64,000 nt of DNA from Thermogemmatispora carboxidivorans. GTDB lineage: Bacteria > Chloroflexota > Ktedonobacteria > Ktedonobacterales > Ktedonobacteraceae. The notes below the pieces were generated by a model. It did not search any database, was not told where the DNA came from, and saw only the letters and a list, made by a program, of their open reading frames with translations. The stretch lies in assembly GCF_000702505.1 (NCBI RefSeq), contig NZ_JNIM01000001.1:4750327-4814326 (forward strand), read 5' to 3'. Shown piece by piece: positions 17,289 to 25,920 of the stretch; the stretch's first letter is position 1; each line of letters opens with the position of its first letter. The position numbers were made by a program, and so were the translations under genes.

Positions 17289-18914
17289 GTGATCTTTACC
17301 TACGATCTCACCTGGATTCTTTTGCTGCCGACGCTCGGCGGGGTGCTGGCGATGGCAGCGCCGGCGCGCCTCTCACGCTGGGTGGCGCTGGCCTTTAGTG
17401 CGGCGACGCTGGTCCTCTCGCTCTGGATTTTCTGGCGGATTGCTGCGGCTACCGGCTACCATTTCGGGTCGGTGACGGACCCGAAGGCCGATCCGGCTTC
17501 GATCGATGTGGTGCAGCTCCCCTGGATTGCGTTCCAGCTCGGGTCGGTCTCCTTCCGCATCGATTATTATCTGGGCGTGGATGGCTTGAGCCTGCCACTG
17601 GTGATCTTGAATGCTTTGCTGACTGTGCTGGCGGTGATCGGTGGCTGGGAGAAGCCCCGGGTGAAGGAGTATATGGCCCTCTTGCTGCTGCTGGAGGCGG
17701 GAGTGATGGGGGTCTTTATGGCGCTGGATTTGTTGCTCTTCTTCTTGTTCTGGGAGGTGGAGCTGGCGCCGATGTTCTTGCTGATCGGGATCTGGGGCAG
17801 CGAGACGGAGAAGCATGGGATGCCGGGCCGCATTTATTCGGCCTGGAAGTTCTTGTTGTATACCTTCTTCGGCAGTATCTTTATGCTGGCTGGAATCTTG
17901 CTGGTCTATTTCCAGGCCGGCCAGAGTACGGCCAGCCTGCCAGTGCTGATGCAGCATCTGCTGCCAGCCAGTACGGGGGTGACGCTCCCGTTGCTCGGGG
18001 TGACGATGGGGTCGCAGTTGCTGGCTTTCTTGCTGGTCTTTGTGGCCTTTGCGGTCAAGATCCCGATGTTCCCCCTGCATACCTGGCTGCCGGATGCGCA
18101 TACGGATGCCCCAACTGAGGTGAGCGTGATTCTGGCCGGCGTGCTGCTGAAGATGGGTGCCTATGGGCTGATCCGCATCTGTCTGGGCCTCTTCCCGGAT
18201 GGGCTGCAGCAGTTCGCGCCTCTGCTGGTGGTGCTGGCGGTGATCAATATTCTGTATGGGGCAGCGATCTGCCTGGTGCAGAAGGATATGAAGCGCCTGG
18301 TGGCCTACTCCAGTGTGAGCCATATGGGGGTGATTCTGTTGGGCGTGGCGGCGGCGGCAATGGCGATCCATACGAGTAATCCCGATGTGGCCCGCTTTGG
18401 GACGGCGGCTTTGATGGGGGCGACGGTGCAGATGATTAGCCACGGGTTGATTACCAGCCTGCTCTTCTTCTGCGTGGGTGTGATCTACGATCGGGCCCAT
18501 ACGCGCGAGATCGAGATCTTCGGCGGGGTGGCGAAACGGATGCCGCTGTGGGCGACTCTCTTTACGTTCGCCGGTCTGGCTTCGCTCGGTTTGCCGGGCC
18601 TGGCGGGCTTCGTGGCGGAGTATATGGTCTTTACGAGTAGCTACCGCATCTGGCCCGTGCCGACGGCGATCGCTGTCTTTACGATGATTCTGACGGCGGC
18701 TTATCTGCTGTGGATGCTGAAGCGGGTGCTCTTCGGCCCCTTCAATCTGCGCTGGAATTGGCTGCCCGATGCTTCGTGGCGCGAGGCGATCCCTCTGGTG
18801 ACGCTGGCAGCCTTCATTGTGCTGGTCGGGGTCTACCCGGGGTTCTTGCTGGATGTGATCGTGCCGGCACTGCATCATTTGCTGCCGGTGGCTACAACGG
18901 CCCTGGGTCGCTAG
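17289..18914 (+). CDS. nuoM: NADH-quinone oxidoreductase subunit M
   Basis: 541 residues, a membrane protein with about 14 helices. NuoM is one of the three antiporter-like proton-translocating subunits of complex I. Diagnostic motifs are LLFFLFWEVELAPMFLLIG, KIPMFPLHTWLPDAHTDAP (conserved Lys and His of the channel) and QKDMKRLVAYSSVSHMG. It starts with GTG at 17289, preceded by GAGGGGAGGGA at 17274-17284, a strong ribosome site. Spacing of 15 bp to nuoL and 12 bp to nuoN indicates one transcript. Confidence 0.96.
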   Translation: MIFTYDLTWILLLPTLGGVLAMAAPARLSRWVALAFSAATLVLSLWIFWRIAAATGYHFGSVTDPKADPASIDVVQLPWIAFQLGSVSFRIDYYLGVDGLSLPLVILNALLTVLAVIGGWEKPRVKEYMALLLLLEAGVMGVFMALDLLLFFLFWEVELAPMFLLIGIWGSETEKHGMPGRIYSAWKFLLYTFFGSIFMLAGILLVYFQAGQSTASLPVLMQHLLPASTGVTLPLLGVTMGSQLLAFLLVFVAFAVKIPMFPLHTWLPDAHTDAPTEVSVILAGVLLKMGAYGLIRICLGLFPDGLQQFAPLLVVLAVINILYGAAICLVQKDMKRLVAYSSVSHMGVILLGVAAAAMAIHTSNPDVARFGTAALMGATVQMISHGLITSLLFFCVGVIYDRAHTREIEIFGGVAKRMPLWATLFTFAGLASLGLPGLAGFVAEYMVFTSSYRIWPVPTAIAVFTMILTAAYLLWMLKRVLFGPFNLRWNWLPDASWREAIPLVTLAAFIVLVGVYPGFLLDVIVPALHHLLPVATTALGR

Positions 18915-18926
18915 GAGGCGCGTGCT

Positions 18927-20456
18927 ATGGCTACGGGTTTCAAGGTTGCTGATCTCTACTTGCTCTCGCCGGAGCTGAGCCTGACGCTGTTGGCGCTGGT
19001 GGTGATGGCAGTCGACCTGTTCGTGAAGCGCCGCGCGATTACGGCAACGGTGGCACTGGTGGGCTTGCTGGTGCCGGCTTTCTTGACGATCTCTCTTATT
19101 CTGACGAATACCGGTACGACCCGCCATGCTTTCTTTAATATGCTGGTAGTCGATAACTACGCCTTGTTCTTTAAGGTGGTCTTTCTGTTGATCGCGGCGG
19201 TGATGATCTTGTCTTCGTACTCGTACGTTTCGAAGTACGTGCGGGGCGCGGGCGAGTTCTATACGCTGCTGCTTTTTTCGACGACCGGCATGATGTTGAT
19301 GGCCAGCACTGGCGAGCTGATCTCTCTCTATATCTCGCTGGAGCTGACCAGTTTCCCGCTCTATGTGATGGCCGGGCTGCTGCGTACGGATCAGCGCTCG
19401 GCTGAGGCGGCGGTGAAGTATGTGCTGTTGGGGGCGATGTCGTCGGCGATCTTGCTCTATGGGCTGGCGCTGCTCTACGGGCTGACGGGCACGACGGATT
19501 TGTTGAGTATCGCCGGAACGTTCGCTAAGGGCCTGCAGGATGGAAATCTGTTGGTGATCGTGGCCGATATTCTGATCCTGGCGGGCTTTGGCTTTAAGAT
19601 TTCGGCGGTGCCCTTCCATATGTGGGCGCCCGATATCTATGAGGGGGCCCCGACTCCGGCGACGGCTTTCTTCTCGGTCGGTTCGAAGGCGGCAGGCTTC
19701 GCCGGCTTGCTGCGCATTTTCTTCTACGGCGGGCTGAATCTGCGCGATCTTCCTCAGTTGGTGGTGGTGGTGGCGATTATGGCCATCTTGACGATGACGC
19801 TGGGCAATGTGGTGGCGGCGGTGCAGTCGAACGTGAAGCGTATGATGGCTTATTCGAGCATTGCTCAGGCCGGCTATCTGCTGGTGGGCTTCTGCGCTAG
19901 CCTGGCAACGGGTCGCCCGGAGGGCAATGCGGCTGTGCTCTTCTTTATCCTGGTCTATGTGCTGACGAATCTGGGGGCCTTCGCGGGGATCATCGCCCTG
20001 GCCAATGCGACGGGCGGGGAGCAGATCGAGGATTTCCGCGGTCTGGCGCGACGCGAGCCGCTGGTGAGTCTGGGAACGGCGCTCTGTCTGTTGTCGCTGG
20101 CCGGAATTCCTCCGGTGGCTGGCTTCTGGAGCAAGGTGTTTCTGTTCAGCGCGGCCTGGAGCCAGGGGGTGGAGATGAATCAGCCCTGGCTGCAGTGGCT
20201 GGTGATTATTGCTTTGCTGAATAGTGTGGTGTCGCTGGTCTACTACGGGCGCATTGTGAAGGCGATGTACTTCGATGCTCCGCCCAAGGAGGATCACCTG
20301 TCGACACCGCTGGGCTTGAGTTCGTCGATTGTGTTGGCGACGGCGGCTTTGCTGGTGTTGATTGTGGTGGCGCAGGTGGTGCTGAATTGGGCTTTGCCAG
20401 CAGCTTCGATGCTCTTCGCTTCAGCGCAGGGCGTGCTGACGGCTTTGGGGCACTAG
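18927..20456 (+). CDS. nuoN: NADH-quinone oxidoreductase subunit N
   Basis: 509 residues with about 14 predicted membrane helices. NuoN is the antiporter-like subunit next to NuoK in the complex I membrane arm. The typical segments ISLELTSFPLYVMAG, FKISAVPFHMWAPDIYEG and VKRMMAYSSIAQAGY are present with their lysines and histidines. The ATG follows TAGGAGGCG. It is the last gene of the nuoJKLMN block and is followed after 55 bp by a very strong hairpin terminator, so the operon ends here. No nuoA-I genes lie in the window. Confidence 0.96.
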   Translation: MATGFKVADLYLLSPELSLTLLALVVMAVDLFVKRRAITATVALVGLLVPAFLTISLILTNTGTTRHAFFNMLVVDNYALFFKVVFLLIAAVMILSSYSYVSKYVRGAGEFYTLLLFSTTGMMLMASTGELISLYISLELTSFPLYVMAGLLRTDQRSAEAAVKYVLLGAMSSAILLYGLALLYGLTGTTDLLSIAGTFAKGLQDGNLLVIVADILILAGFGFKISAVPFHMWAPDIYEGAPTPATAFFSVGSKAAGFAGLLRIFFYGGLNLRDLPQLVVVVAIMAILTMTLGNVVAAVQSNVKRMMAYSSIAQAGYLLVGFCASLATGRPEGNAAVLFFILVYVLTNLGAFAGIIALANATGGEQIEDFRGLARREPLVSLGTALCLLSLAGIPPVAGFWSKVFLFSAAWSQGVEMNQPWLQWLVIIALLNSVVSLVYYGRIVKAMYFDAPPKEDHLSTPLGLSSSIVLATAALLVLIVVAQVVLNWALPAASMLFASAQGVLTALGH

Positions 20457-20511
20457 CTTAGCTACTTCGCCTGTGTGCTTGGGAGTCTGGCAGGCTCGCA
20501 GTTCCGCTGAC

Positions 20512-20557
20512 AAGGGAGGGGGACGCTTCACGCATGCGTGAAGCGTCCCCCTCCCTT
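20512..20557 (+). terminator. Terminator of the nuo operon
   Basis: A perfect, nearly loop-free palindrome of about 22 bp per arm (20512-20557) centred on CGCATGCG. It has A-rich start and T-rich end and may act on both strands, also stopping transcripts from the minus-strand genes beyond. Confidence 0.75.
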
Positions 20558-20608
20558 TCCATAAAATTACGCTGCCACTCGCTGGATTTGACAGGATGTT
20601 TTCAGGAT

Positions 20609-21100
20609 TCAGACAGGATCAGTTGACTCTGGTGAGAGGACAGCCTTCGAAGGGCGTAGTTCTTCTGGATGAAATGCACAGTAGAGCTTATGGGGCAGAA
20701 ATTGATCGGCAAGTTGCTGCCACTGCTCGATGATGGCTCCTCCATCCGGTTGCTGGCTAAAGTGCAAAGGAATGAACTGATCGAGTGCATGGCGCACGGA
20801 AGCGATCAGGAAGAAGTCTCGCAGGCCAAGGTCGATTAACTCGTAGAGGCGTTGCTCTAAAGCGCGCAGCGGGGGCATGCCAGCCTGCGGCGTCGGTGTC
20901 AATTGGGCGATTTCACGCTTGAAGGCACGGTATTTCTCTTGCTGTGCCCCGCAGAGAGCTTGCGCCAGGTCTAGCCAGAGAGAGTTGAGGTTGCAGACGC
21001 AGGCTGCATAAGGCGATCGTGCGGGAAAGGCCCGCTCAACCCAGGTGGTTAGGAGGATGCTTAGGGCCTCAACGAGATCGATTTTTGCTGAATGAGTCAT
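20609..21100 (-). CDS. Hypothetical protein, 163 residues
   Basis: I do not recognise a family. The protein is helical, soluble in appearance, has no signal peptide or membrane helix, and contains several Trp, Leu and Gln residues (for example WLDLAQALCGAQQEKYRAFK and LRDFFLIASVRHALDQF). It starts at an ATG preceded by AAAGGATC at proper spacing, which supports real translation. Base composition is lower in GC than the flanking nuo genes, as in the next 1.2 kb, so it may belong to an accessory insertion. The decayed secreted-protein gene lies 16 bp upstream on the same strand. Confidence 0.55.
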   Translation of the reverse strand: MTHSAKIDLVEALSILLTTWVERAFPARSPYAACVCNLNSLWLDLAQALCGAQQEKYRAFKREIAQLTPTPQAGMPPLRALEQRLYELIDLGLRDFFLIASVRHALDQFIPLHFSQQPDGGAIIEQWQQLADQFLPHKLYCAFHPEELRPSKAVLSPESTDPV

Positions 21101-21116
21101 TGACTGATCCTTTCAT

Positions 21117-21612
21117 CTAAAACTGGATATCAACATCCACTATACCAGAGGCAAAGTTACCTTCATAATCATAGACCGTTGCTGCCACACGCACCCCCCA
21201 AAGCTCACCTGGATCGATGTTTCGACTCCAGATATAAGCTCCTTTCCGAGGACACCAATAGGAGAGACCGGGGCGTGTATTTTGGTAGTTATATTCCGGC
21301 CCCATCTCACCCTGAACCCACCATAAGCAGCCCCATAGTTATCGGTTGACAGTAGATGGCATAGGCCTTAAGAACGATGACCCTGAGCCTTGCCGAGCAA
21401 TTGATCATACCCTGACCCCACATCTTCAGCCTGCCAGTCCTCCCACCCAATGCTTGCAGAAAACACGTCCATATCGCGGGCCTGGTTGCGGCAGTCGTAG
21501 CATGAGGATGCAAAATGATGCTATGAGTGCTCTTCTCGAGAGCAGGGGACGCCGATGCTCGTTGATTTGTAGCCAGTAAGGTGGTGGCCAATATAATCAA
21601 AATCTTTGTCAC
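21117..21612 (-). pseudogene. Decayed gene for a small secreted protein
   Basis: Three protein-like pieces lie in order in different frames. A signal-peptide-like start (MTKILIILATTLLATNQ, from 21612) shifts frame into a stretch containing FSASIGWEDWQAEDVGSGYD, which meets an in-frame TAA at 21369-21371 and continues as DNYGAAYGGFRVRWG. The last 62 residues (from 21305) are in another frame and end with RVAATVYDYEGNFASGIVDV, which looks like the C-terminus of a beta-rich exported domain. At least two frameshifts and one stop separate the parts. The family is unknown. Sequencing error is possible but would need several independent errors. Confidence 0.45.
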
Positions 21613-21913
21613 CCACGACAGAGCACTTCCTACCTACCTGCCTGCCTGTCTGCTTGCTTGCTCGATGTCAATTGCTTCATTTTATAGAGCCTCCTCTTCA
21701 TCATCTTAAAGAAGTTATATTGTTGGCACTATACACGTTAATATACTATGATTTATCTTACATTTCAATAGAATTTCAGGAGACGGATAGCCTTTGCAGA
21801 TATTGAACTCAAACTGAGTCTTTTGGAGATCCCTCTTCTTCTGCTAACACCCCAGAGCAACATTCTTCGACCTCGGTTTTACGTACCTCCGGCTTCCGCC
21901 TCCCGTTCCTAGA
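21613..21913. other. AT-rich gap with tetranucleotide tract
   Basis: No gene is supported here. A CCTAC/CCTG/CTTG tetranucleotide tract (about 21626-21662) is followed by about 150 bp clearly poorer in GC than the surroundings. Confidence 0.4.
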
Positions 21914-23155
21914 CTAGTAGATGCCGAGTGTGAGGCCGAGCCATTGCACGCTGGCATGGCCCGGCGCCTTCGCGTTCAGGCTGGCATACAGCCCCCTCAG
22001 CTCCGGCTCCACTTTCACCGACCCCATCTGCTGCGCCACATCCCACGCTCTCGCCCCCAGCCAGGCGCTCTGCTCTACCTCCCCCCACGTCAGAAACAGC
22101 TTCGCCTCCGTCACATCCAGATACATCTGCCAGGCTCCCACGTCACGCCCCAACCCTGAGCGCGCCTGCGCCAGCTCTCGATAGGTCTCCCCCAAACGCT
22201 CGCTTGCTCCCTGCCGCTGCACCAGTGTCAGCAGCAGCTTCGCTCTCTCGTGGTGCACCGCCGCCCGGTTCAGCTTCAACTGCGAAGCGTCCTCTTCTCC
22301 TCCCTCCACTCGCTCCACCAATTTGAGCGCCTCCTCCTGCCACCCTCGCCACTGCCGCTCGTCTCCCTCTCCCACCTCCGCCAGCACCGTCGCCGCCCGC
22401 AGGTACAGATTGCCCCCTAACGCCGGCCCTACCCGCTTCACCCAGCTCAGTCCCGCCTGCGCCGCATCTCTGGCCTGTGCTGCTGCTCCTATTTGTCGAT
22501 AGAGATCCATTAGACGATAGAAGGCCAAGCCAATGAGCGTTGGCTCATCCTGCTCTTGACCCAGCCGGAGTAGTTCGCTGGCCAGACTCAAGGCTACGCT
22601 GCTCTGGTGATCCCCCTGCGAGTGTCTGGCAACAGAGCTGGCCCGCAGCAGGTAAAGGCCCAGCAGCCAGAGCCAGGCCTCGCGCTCGCTGGCTGGTGCC
22701 TCCTTCACCTTCTGCCGCAGCCTCCCCAGCCAGCGCGGCATCCTCTCTGCCAGTATGCGAAATTGACCGGCATACAGTAGCCGGCTCGCCAGCGTCAACA
22801 GATCCTCGTACTGATAGTAGCCCTCCAGGCTGACCACCTCGGCCAGCCGCTCGTAACTGGCCCCTGGCTCTCCCTCCTTGCCCACATAGGCCACCTGCTC
22901 CCAGGCCAGCCCCAACAACGCCGGCGGGATCTGTAAAAACCTGGCCAGTAACACGCGCCGCTCTGGATCTGCCAGATACATCGTCGCCTCCCAGTAGCTC
23001 ACCGTCTGCTTCTTGACTCTCAATGCCTGCGCTACTTCTGCTCGACTGTAACCTCGCCGCTGCCGGTAGTCGCTCAGGACTGCCCCCATATGCGGTAGAT
23101 TGTGTTTCCCCGGCGCATACTCCCCATAACGCCGCCACCAGTGCATACCACTCAT
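21914..23155 (-). CDS. XRE-family regulator with TPR-like domain, copy A
   Basis: 413 residues. An XRE helix-turn-helix occupies about 24-78 (LSDYRQRRGYSRAEVAQALR, then KKQTVSYWEATMYL). The rest is helical and TPR-like and should bind a partner or small ligand. The ATG at 23155 follows AAAGGAGGCAAGAG; the longer open frame upstream merely runs through the repeat of copy B. Copy A matches B and C closely from 1 to 164 and from 234 to the end, but residues 165-233 differ strongly (it has RASSVARHSQ where B and C have AxxASHQP). The last residues are LGIY instead of LGMV. It is the last of three co-directional copies, probably transcribed from the promoter before copy C. No ligand can be named. 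Confidence 0.82.
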   Translation of the reverse strand: MSGMHWWRRYGEYAPGKHNLPHMGAVLSDYRQRRGYSRAEVAQALRVKKQTVSYWEATMYLADPERRVLLARFLQIPPALLGLAWEQVAYVGKEGEPGASYERLAEVVSLEGYYQYEDLLTLASRLLYAGQFRILAERMPRWLGRLRQKVKEAPASEREAWLWLLGLYLLRASSVARHSQGDHQSSVALSLASELLRLGQEQDEPTLIGLAFYRLMDLYRQIGAAAQARDAAQAGLSWVKRVGPALGGNLYLRAATVLAEVGEGDERQWRGWQEEALKLVERVEGGEEDASQLKLNRAAVHHERAKLLLTLVQRQGASERLGETYRELAQARSGLGRDVGAWQMYLDVTEAKLFLTWGEVEQSAWLGARAWDVAQQMGSVKVEPELRGLYASLNAKAPGHASVQWLGLTLGIY

Positions 23156-23207
23156 CTCTTGCCTCCTTTGTCTGGCAGACACCCTGCACCTTGCATCGAC
23201 GCCGCCT

Positions 23208-24449
23208 CTATACCATGCCGAGTGTGAGGCCGAGCCATTGCACGCTGGCATGGCCCGGCGCCTTCGCGCTCAGACTGGCATACAGCCCCCTCAGCTCCGG
23301 CTCCACTTTCACCGACCCCATCTGCTGCGCCACATCCCACGCTCTCGCCCCCAGCCAGGCGCTCTGCTCTACCTCCCCCCAGGCCAGAAACAGCTTCGCC
23401 TCCGTCACATCCAGATACATCTGCCAGGCTCCCACGTCACGCCCCAACCCTGAGCGCGCCTGCGCCAGCTCTCGATAGGTCTCCCCCAAACGCTCGCTTT
23501 CTCCCTGCCGCTGCACCAGTGTCAGCAGCAGCTTCGCTCTCTCGTGGTGCACCGCCGCCCGGTTCAGCTTCAACTGCGAAGCGTCCTCTTCTCCTCCCTC
23601 CACTCGCTCCACCAATTTGAGCGCCTCCTCCTGCCACCCTCGCCACTGCCGCTCGTCTCCTTCTCCCACCTCCGCCAGCACCGTCGCCGCCCGCAGGTAC
23701 AGATTGCCCCCTAACGCCGGCCCTACCCGCTTCACCCAGCTCAGTCCCGCCCAGGCCGCCGCACCGGCAGACGTGCGATCCCCCACTTCCAGATGACGGT
23801 GAGCCAGGTGGAAGAAGGCCAGGCCCGTTAAGGTCGGATCATCCAGTTCGCGCGCCAGGCCCAGCAGCTCCTGTGTCAGGCCCAGCGCTTTCCATCTCTG
23901 AGCAGCCCCTGGCTGATGACTGGCTAGCCAGGCCGTCAGATGGAGATACTGACCCTGCAGCCAGAGCCAGGCCTCGCGCTCGCTGGCTGGTGCCTCCTTC
24001 ACCTTCTGCCGCAGCCTCCCCAGCCAGCGCGGCATCCTCTCTGCCAGTATGCGAATCTGACCGGTATACTGCAGCCGGTTAGCAAGCGTCAATAGATCCT
24101 CGTACTGATAGTAGCCCTCCAGGCTGACCACCTCGGCCAGCCGCTCGTAACTGGCCCCTGGCTCTCCCTCCTTGCCCACATAGGCCACCTGCTCCCAGGC
24201 CAGCCCCAACAACGCCGGCGGGATCTGTAAAAACCTGGCCAGTAACACGCGCCGCTCTGGATCTGCCAGATACATCGTCGCCTCCCAGTAGCTCACCGTC
24301 TGCTTCTTGACTCTCAATGCCTGCGCTACTTCTGCTCGACTGTAACCTCGCCGCTGCCGGTAGTCGCTCAGGACTGCCCCCATATGCGGTAGATTGTGTT
24401 TCCCCGGCGCATACTCCCCATAACGCCGCCACCAGTGCACACCACTCAT
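23208..24449 (-). CDS. XRE-family regulator with TPR-like domain, copy B
   Basis: 413 residues, same architecture as its neighbours: N-terminal XRE helix-turn-helix (about 24-78), helical conserved part, variable cassette (165-233, here beginning HLTAWLASHQPGAAQRW) and conserved TPR-like C-terminal half. The start has the same AAAGGAGG ribosome site. Copy B is separated from A by 52 bp and from C by 52 bp, so the repeat period is exactly 1294 bp on both sides. The spacers carry no recognisable promoter, which points to a single transcript reading C, B, A. In the cassette, B is closer to C than to A. Confidence 0.82.
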   Translation of the reverse strand: MSGVHWWRRYGEYAPGKHNLPHMGAVLSDYRQRRGYSRAEVAQALRVKKQTVSYWEATMYLADPERRVLLARFLQIPPALLGLAWEQVAYVGKEGEPGASYERLAEVVSLEGYYQYEDLLTLANRLQYTGQIRILAERMPRWLGRLRQKVKEAPASEREAWLWLQGQYLHLTAWLASHQPGAAQRWKALGLTQELLGLARELDDPTLTGLAFFHLAHRHLEVGDRTSAGAAAWAGLSWVKRVGPALGGNLYLRAATVLAEVGEGDERQWRGWQEEALKLVERVEGGEEDASQLKLNRAAVHHERAKLLLTLVQRQGESERLGETYRELAQARSGLGRDVGAWQMYLDVTEAKLFLAWGEVEQSAWLGARAWDVAQQMGSVKVEPELRGLYASLSAKAPGHASVQWLGLTLGMV

Positions 24450-24501
24450 CTCTTGCCTCCTTTGTCTGGCAGACACCCTGCACCCTACATCGACGCCGCT
24501 C

Positions 24502-25734
24502 CTATACCATGCCGAGTGTGAGGCCGAGCCATTGCACGCTGGCATGGCCCGGCGCCTTCGCGTTCAGGCTGGCATACAGCCCCCTCAGCTCCGGCTCCAC
24601 TTTCACCGACCCCATCTGCTGCGCCACATCCCACGCTCTCGCCCCCAGCCAGGCGCTCTGCTCTACCTCCCCCCAGGCCAGAAACAGCTTCGCCTCCGTC
24701 ACATCCAGGTACATCTGCCATAAGCCTACGTCACGTCCCAACCCTGAGCGCGCTTGCGCCAGCTCTCGATAGGTCTCCCCCAAACGCTCGCTTTCTCCCT
24801 GCCGCTGCACCAGTGTCAGCAGCAGCTTCGCTCTCTCGTGATGCACCGCCGCCCGGTTCAGTTTCAACTGCGAAGCGTCCTCTTCTCCTCCCTCCACTCG
24901 CTCCACCAATTTGAGCGCCTCCTCCTGCCACCCTCGCCACTGCCGCTCGTCTCCTTCTCCCACCTCCGCCAGCACCGTCGCCGCCCGCAGGTACAGATTG
25001 CCCCCTAACGCCGGCCCTACCCGCTTCACCCAGCTCAGTCCCGCCTGCGCCGCCCCCTTCGCTGACGTCTCGTCGCCTCCCTCCAGATAGCAACGAGCCA
25101 GGTGGAAGAAGGCCAGGCCATGTAACGTCGGATCATCCAGCTCGCGCGCCAGGCCCAGCAGCTCCTGTGTCAGGCCCAACTCCGCCCCCATTTGCGGCTG
25201 ATGACTGGCTACCCCAGCCGCCAGATGGAGATACTGACCCTGCAGCCAGAGCCAGGCCTCGCGCTCGCTGGCTGGTGCCTCCTTCACCTTCTGCCGCAGC
25301 CTCCCCAGCCAGCGCGGCATCCTCTCTGCCAGTACGCGAATCTGACCGGTATACTGCAGCCGCTTAGCAAGCGTCAACAGATCCTCGTACTGATAGTAGC
25401 CCTCCAGGCTGACCACCTCCGCCAGCCGCTCGTAACTGGCCCCTGGCTCTCCCTCCTTGCCCACATAGGCCACCTGCTCCCAGGCCAGCCCCAACAACGC
25501 CGGCGGGATCTGTAAAAACCTGGCCAGTAACACGCGCCGCTCTGGATCTGCCAGATACATCGTCGCCTCCCAGTAGCTCACCGTCTGCTTCTTGACTCTC
25601 AATGCCTGCGCTACTTCTGCTCGACTGTAGCCTCGCCGCTGCCGGTAGTCGCTCAGGACTGCCCCCATATGCGGTAGATTGTGTTTCCCCGGCGCATACT
25701 CCCCATAACGCCGCCACCAGTGCACACCACTCAT
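24502..25734 (-). CDS. XRE-family regulator with TPR-like domain, copy C (promoter-proximal)
   Basis: 410 residues. It shares the XRE helix-turn-helix and TPR-like body with copies A and B, but its cassette (about 165-230) is three residues shorter and reads HLAAGVASHQPQMGAELGLT at its start. It is the first gene of the tandem set and has a good sigma70-type promoter 45 bp upstream (25785-25813). Upstream of it the repeat stops abruptly right after the ribosome site, so the promoter is unique to this copy. XRE/TPR proteins of this length often sense peptides or protein partners, but nothing in the sequence proves that here. Confidence 0.82.
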   Translation of the reverse strand: MSGVHWWRRYGEYAPGKHNLPHMGAVLSDYRQRRGYSRAEVAQALRVKKQTVSYWEATMYLADPERRVLLARFLQIPPALLGLAWEQVAYVGKEGEPGASYERLAEVVSLEGYYQYEDLLTLAKRLQYTGQIRVLAERMPRWLGRLRQKVKEAPASEREAWLWLQGQYLHLAAGVASHQPQMGAELGLTQELLGLARELDDPTLHGLAFFHLARCYLEGGDETSAKGAAQAGLSWVKRVGPALGGNLYLRAATVLAEVGEGDERQWRGWQEEALKLVERVEGGEEDASQLKLNRAAVHHERAKLLLTLVQRQGESERLGETYRELAQARSGLGRDVGLWQMYLDVTEAKLFLAWGEVEQSAWLGARAWDVAQQMGSVKVEPELRGLYASLNAKAPGHASVQWLGLTLGMV

Positions 25735-25784
25735 CTCTTGCCTCCTTTATCTGTCAAGAGGGCAAAGAACATTTCCTACGAGGG

Positions 25785-25813
25785 AGTGTAGCATTCAGTT
25801 CAGCTCTTTTCAA
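25785..25813 (-). promoter_or_regulatory. Promoter of the XRE/TPR tandem array
   Basis: On the minus strand TTGAAA (25808-25813), 17 bp, TACACT (25785-25790). The expected start site is about 45 bp before copy C. Confidence 0.6.
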
Positions 25814-25920
25814 TGGATTGAAGCCCATAGCTTTCGCTACACAATTTTGCTTTTGGCAAGCTTTTGAGCGACGATCTCGGGGGAGGGATGAGAAGGGGAT
25901 TCAGAGGGCCTCAGCTCTGC

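Larger units (their letters stand above)
21914..25743 (-). repeat. Three tandem 1294-bp direct repeats
   Basis: Units begin at 21914, 23208 and 24502. Each contains a complete gene plus a 52-bp spacer (the last unit keeps only the ribosome-site part). Long stretches are identical at base level; the differences concentrate at 22456-22663, 23750-23957 and about 25045-25242. No transposase, inverted ends or target duplication were seen. Confidence 0.85.

Noticed and set aside
17373-20297. A 974-residue open frame on the minus strand opposite nuoM and nuoN
   Set aside because: It is rich in His, Gln and Arg with no family motif and mirrors two certain nuo genes; it arises from GC-rich codon bias.
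21914-25743. The 1294-bp tandem repeats as an insertion sequence array
   Set aside because: No transposase, terminal inverted repeats or target duplications; each unit is a regulator gene plus a short spacer.
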